From: Trichobilharzia szidati
Taxonomy: Eukaryota; Platyhelminthes; Trematoda; Strigeidida; Schistosomatidae
Assembly: GCA_944472155.2 (NCBI GenBank)
Contig: OX235272.1
Span: forward strand, 83,768,020-83,832,019
DNA length: 64,000 bases
Reading direction: 5' to 3'
The notes beneath the pieces are model-generated. The model was not told the DNA's origin and ran no database searches. It saw nothing but the letters and a program-made list of their open reading frames with translations. Positions 38,601 through 41,600 of the stretch are shown one piece after another; position 1 is the stretch's first letter; the number at the start of each line of letters is the position of its first letter. A program made the position numbers and the translations under genes.

Positions 38601-41600
38601 CATGCCCAACTCATGATTTAGAGATGTCATAAAAGATATGTTTGTCGGGTCAACACCTTGGGGTCCCGAGATATCATGAGATTCAGTGGCTCTAGATACT
38701 ACTATACATTACACAGAATTGAAACTAATGGCTAACGTGTTGTAATTTCCTCTTTTCTTCTCGTTCTTAAAGCAATAAAAAGTAGAAACCGACCCTTTCA
38801 ATGCTCCTGACAATTACGCCTACCCTTACATTTTATTACTTTGTTCTTCAATTACTTTATTCCTATTTTCTATATACTCGAGTTTTACTATTTTGTGCAG
38901 CACGTCTTTTGATGCCTATACAGTAACAAGTTTGTGTTCTAAATACAGAAAAAACCACATGAACTCCTGCTTGGAGTAACCTGTAACCGCTCAGGCCAAT
39001 CATCAGTACATGATTAACACAACTTGACGTCTTACTGAATTTATTTTCATAAAGTCTGAAATAGGGAGGCCACACAGAATAGAACTAAGGTCCCATAAAT
39101 TGCTATTTTCCTCTCCTGTTGGTCGAATGACTTATCAACGTGGAACTTTGCATAAAGCTCGCCAGTTCCAGTTGCAGCATTTCAAAAAAAAACATAAGTT
39201 GACGGAATAAACGTAATGAACCTACAATGATCGGAGATGGACAGGAGACAGAATAGTCAGATGAAGATTAGTAACGATTTTCAGGGTCTGGACGAGGACA
39301 AACAGTAAATTCATCTCTAAACATTTTCTAGTTATGTCACTAACAGTCTCCTACCACTGGTCATTAGCAACACGATGACTCTAGTTAGAATCTACACACA
39401 CACCCCTATGTAGCTCAAACTACTAGTTGAAAACTTTGTGGATTGGTACCGTATTCTGTCTGACCACTTCTAACTCTTTTCCAACCCAATTCTATTCCAG
39501 TTAACGTTGCTTTTCTAGGAATGTGATGAATTGATATATATACATATCACATGCCCTAGCGATCTTAATCGATAGAATATCATATCCATATCGACTGACT
39601 GACTTTCCAAGTCGTTATTTGTGTTCACACTGCTCCACCTAACTCGAGAAACTTAACGGGGCAAATGCGGCAGAAAAACCACTGGTCTTTCTATATATTT
39701 CAACTCCGATAATCATGTCTCAGCCATACATTGAGACGGAGCGAACTGGCGCATAGTGCGGGTGGCATATCAGTGCCAAACAAGCACTTCGTATCCTTAA
39801 GGGCATTTCTAATACTATATACAATTATCTTAACGATGCATGAAATCTTCAGATGAACTTGCCTAGTGCATTAATCGAAAATAAACGTGTTGGAAAACTC
39901 AGAAATGAGAAAATTAAAACAGGGAATCTCAGCTCTTTTTTTCTAGATAAACCTACAACCACCACATATTTTCCGGAGAAATATGCTACTAATACTAGTA
40001 GATCATGTCTTTTTTCACTATTTATACATTGAAAATTACCAATCTGTCATGTATTTAATGTGTGTTTTTGTGGACTAGATTACTGGGATTACAAGTAAGT
40101 AAAAACTGAAGAATTCACCAAAAACTTAATATGACTCCTTTAAGCCTAAATATTGTAAACGGTGAATATAAAGGAAGATATCCGACTATCGACCAAAGGG
40201 CGTGTGTACTGCTCAACAGTCCGCTCCGTCCTCCTTTATGGCTGTGAGACATGGCCATTGAGAGCAGAAGACATGAAAAGATTAGCTGTCTTTGATCATA
40301 GGTGTCTGCGTTCTATCTCCCGCGTGAAGTGGTATAATAAGGTGAGCAATATTGAGGTTAGGCGTCGAGTGCTAGGTAAGGAGGGGAAATCAGTCGACGA
40401 GACTGTGAAATTACATCGACTGAGATGGTTGGGACATGTGCTACGTATGCCTAGTCATCTCCTTCCTCGACGGGCAATGTTAGCTGATATAGGGTCAGGC
40501 TGGAAAACAGCTAGCAGCGGTCAAACGAAAACATGGCACCAGTCAATGAAATCTACAACAGTTAGTCTAGGCCACGTAGGAAGGTGTAGACTTCCTGACC
40601 GGTTGGAGTCCTCGGGATGGTAAAAACCAATGGTTAGAAACAATTGGTGACATGGCTCAAAACCGTTCTGAATGGCTGGCACAGATGCATCCGCTCCTTG
40701 TGACTTATGATTTCCAATTAAACTGTTTTGTTCTTCGTTATTACTATTCCTTTTTCTCACACCTCTGTTTACTGTCTATATTATGCATTTCTCCTACTTT
40801 CTTCTCTTTCTTTGTGTGCTACATGGACTGTGGCGACTTGAACTGCCGCACATCTGTGCAAAGTTCTATGTCGAAAACCGACCGACCGATAAAGGAAGAT
40901 GACCAAAAGTGGTTATCTATCTGATGTGGTAAATTACGATATTTTAAGATACGTAATACAAGTAGCAGAAGAGACATGTCCGTATAAGATGATATGTGCT
41001 CGTTAATTCATACAAATACCTGCGTTCTATCAAGTTTTCCAACTGAAACAGATAAATTACAGGATTTCATCATGAGCTGACATTGGTTAGAGAACCACTG
41101 AAAAACCCGCAGGGAGTACTGGACAGCTGTTTCGTTCTAGTTTGGGACTCTTCAACAGTACGCGCCCACCGGAATTCGAACTCAGGACCTTCTGGTTACA
41201 AGGCTAGCGAGCTCGTAGACCACTAAGCCACTGGGACCCGATCCAATGGCCAGCCCATGAATTCCAACTTCTGCCAATTCACGATATAGCGCAACTGCTA
41301 GCCAATGTCTTCGGCGAGTATTTGTCCTCACACCCGACCTGCTGCACTCTACTGGTCACGACTTCCCACTAGAACCCCAGACAAATACCTACCTGAATAG
41401 GGCCAGTAGCCAGTGAGCATCTCATTTATCAACCAAATCCCTACAAACCAATACTTGAATATCAATAAAGTTTCTGTTACAAATTCAAGAACACACATAT
41501 ATCACATTTTCATAGAAATAGAAAGTATTTAACATATTTACAAATTTCAACCAGAAACTACAAGAAAATACAGTGAGTACTAAACAGCAACGCGGTCTTT

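Noticed and set aside
38298..38621. 107-codon plus-strand ORF inside the protease intron
   Set aside because: No similarity and opposite strand to the gene; likely chance.
39960..39985. 26-nt alternative cysteine-switch micro-exon
   Set aside because: Phase fits, but the donor GTTGTA is poor and 38129-38193 aligns better over more residues.
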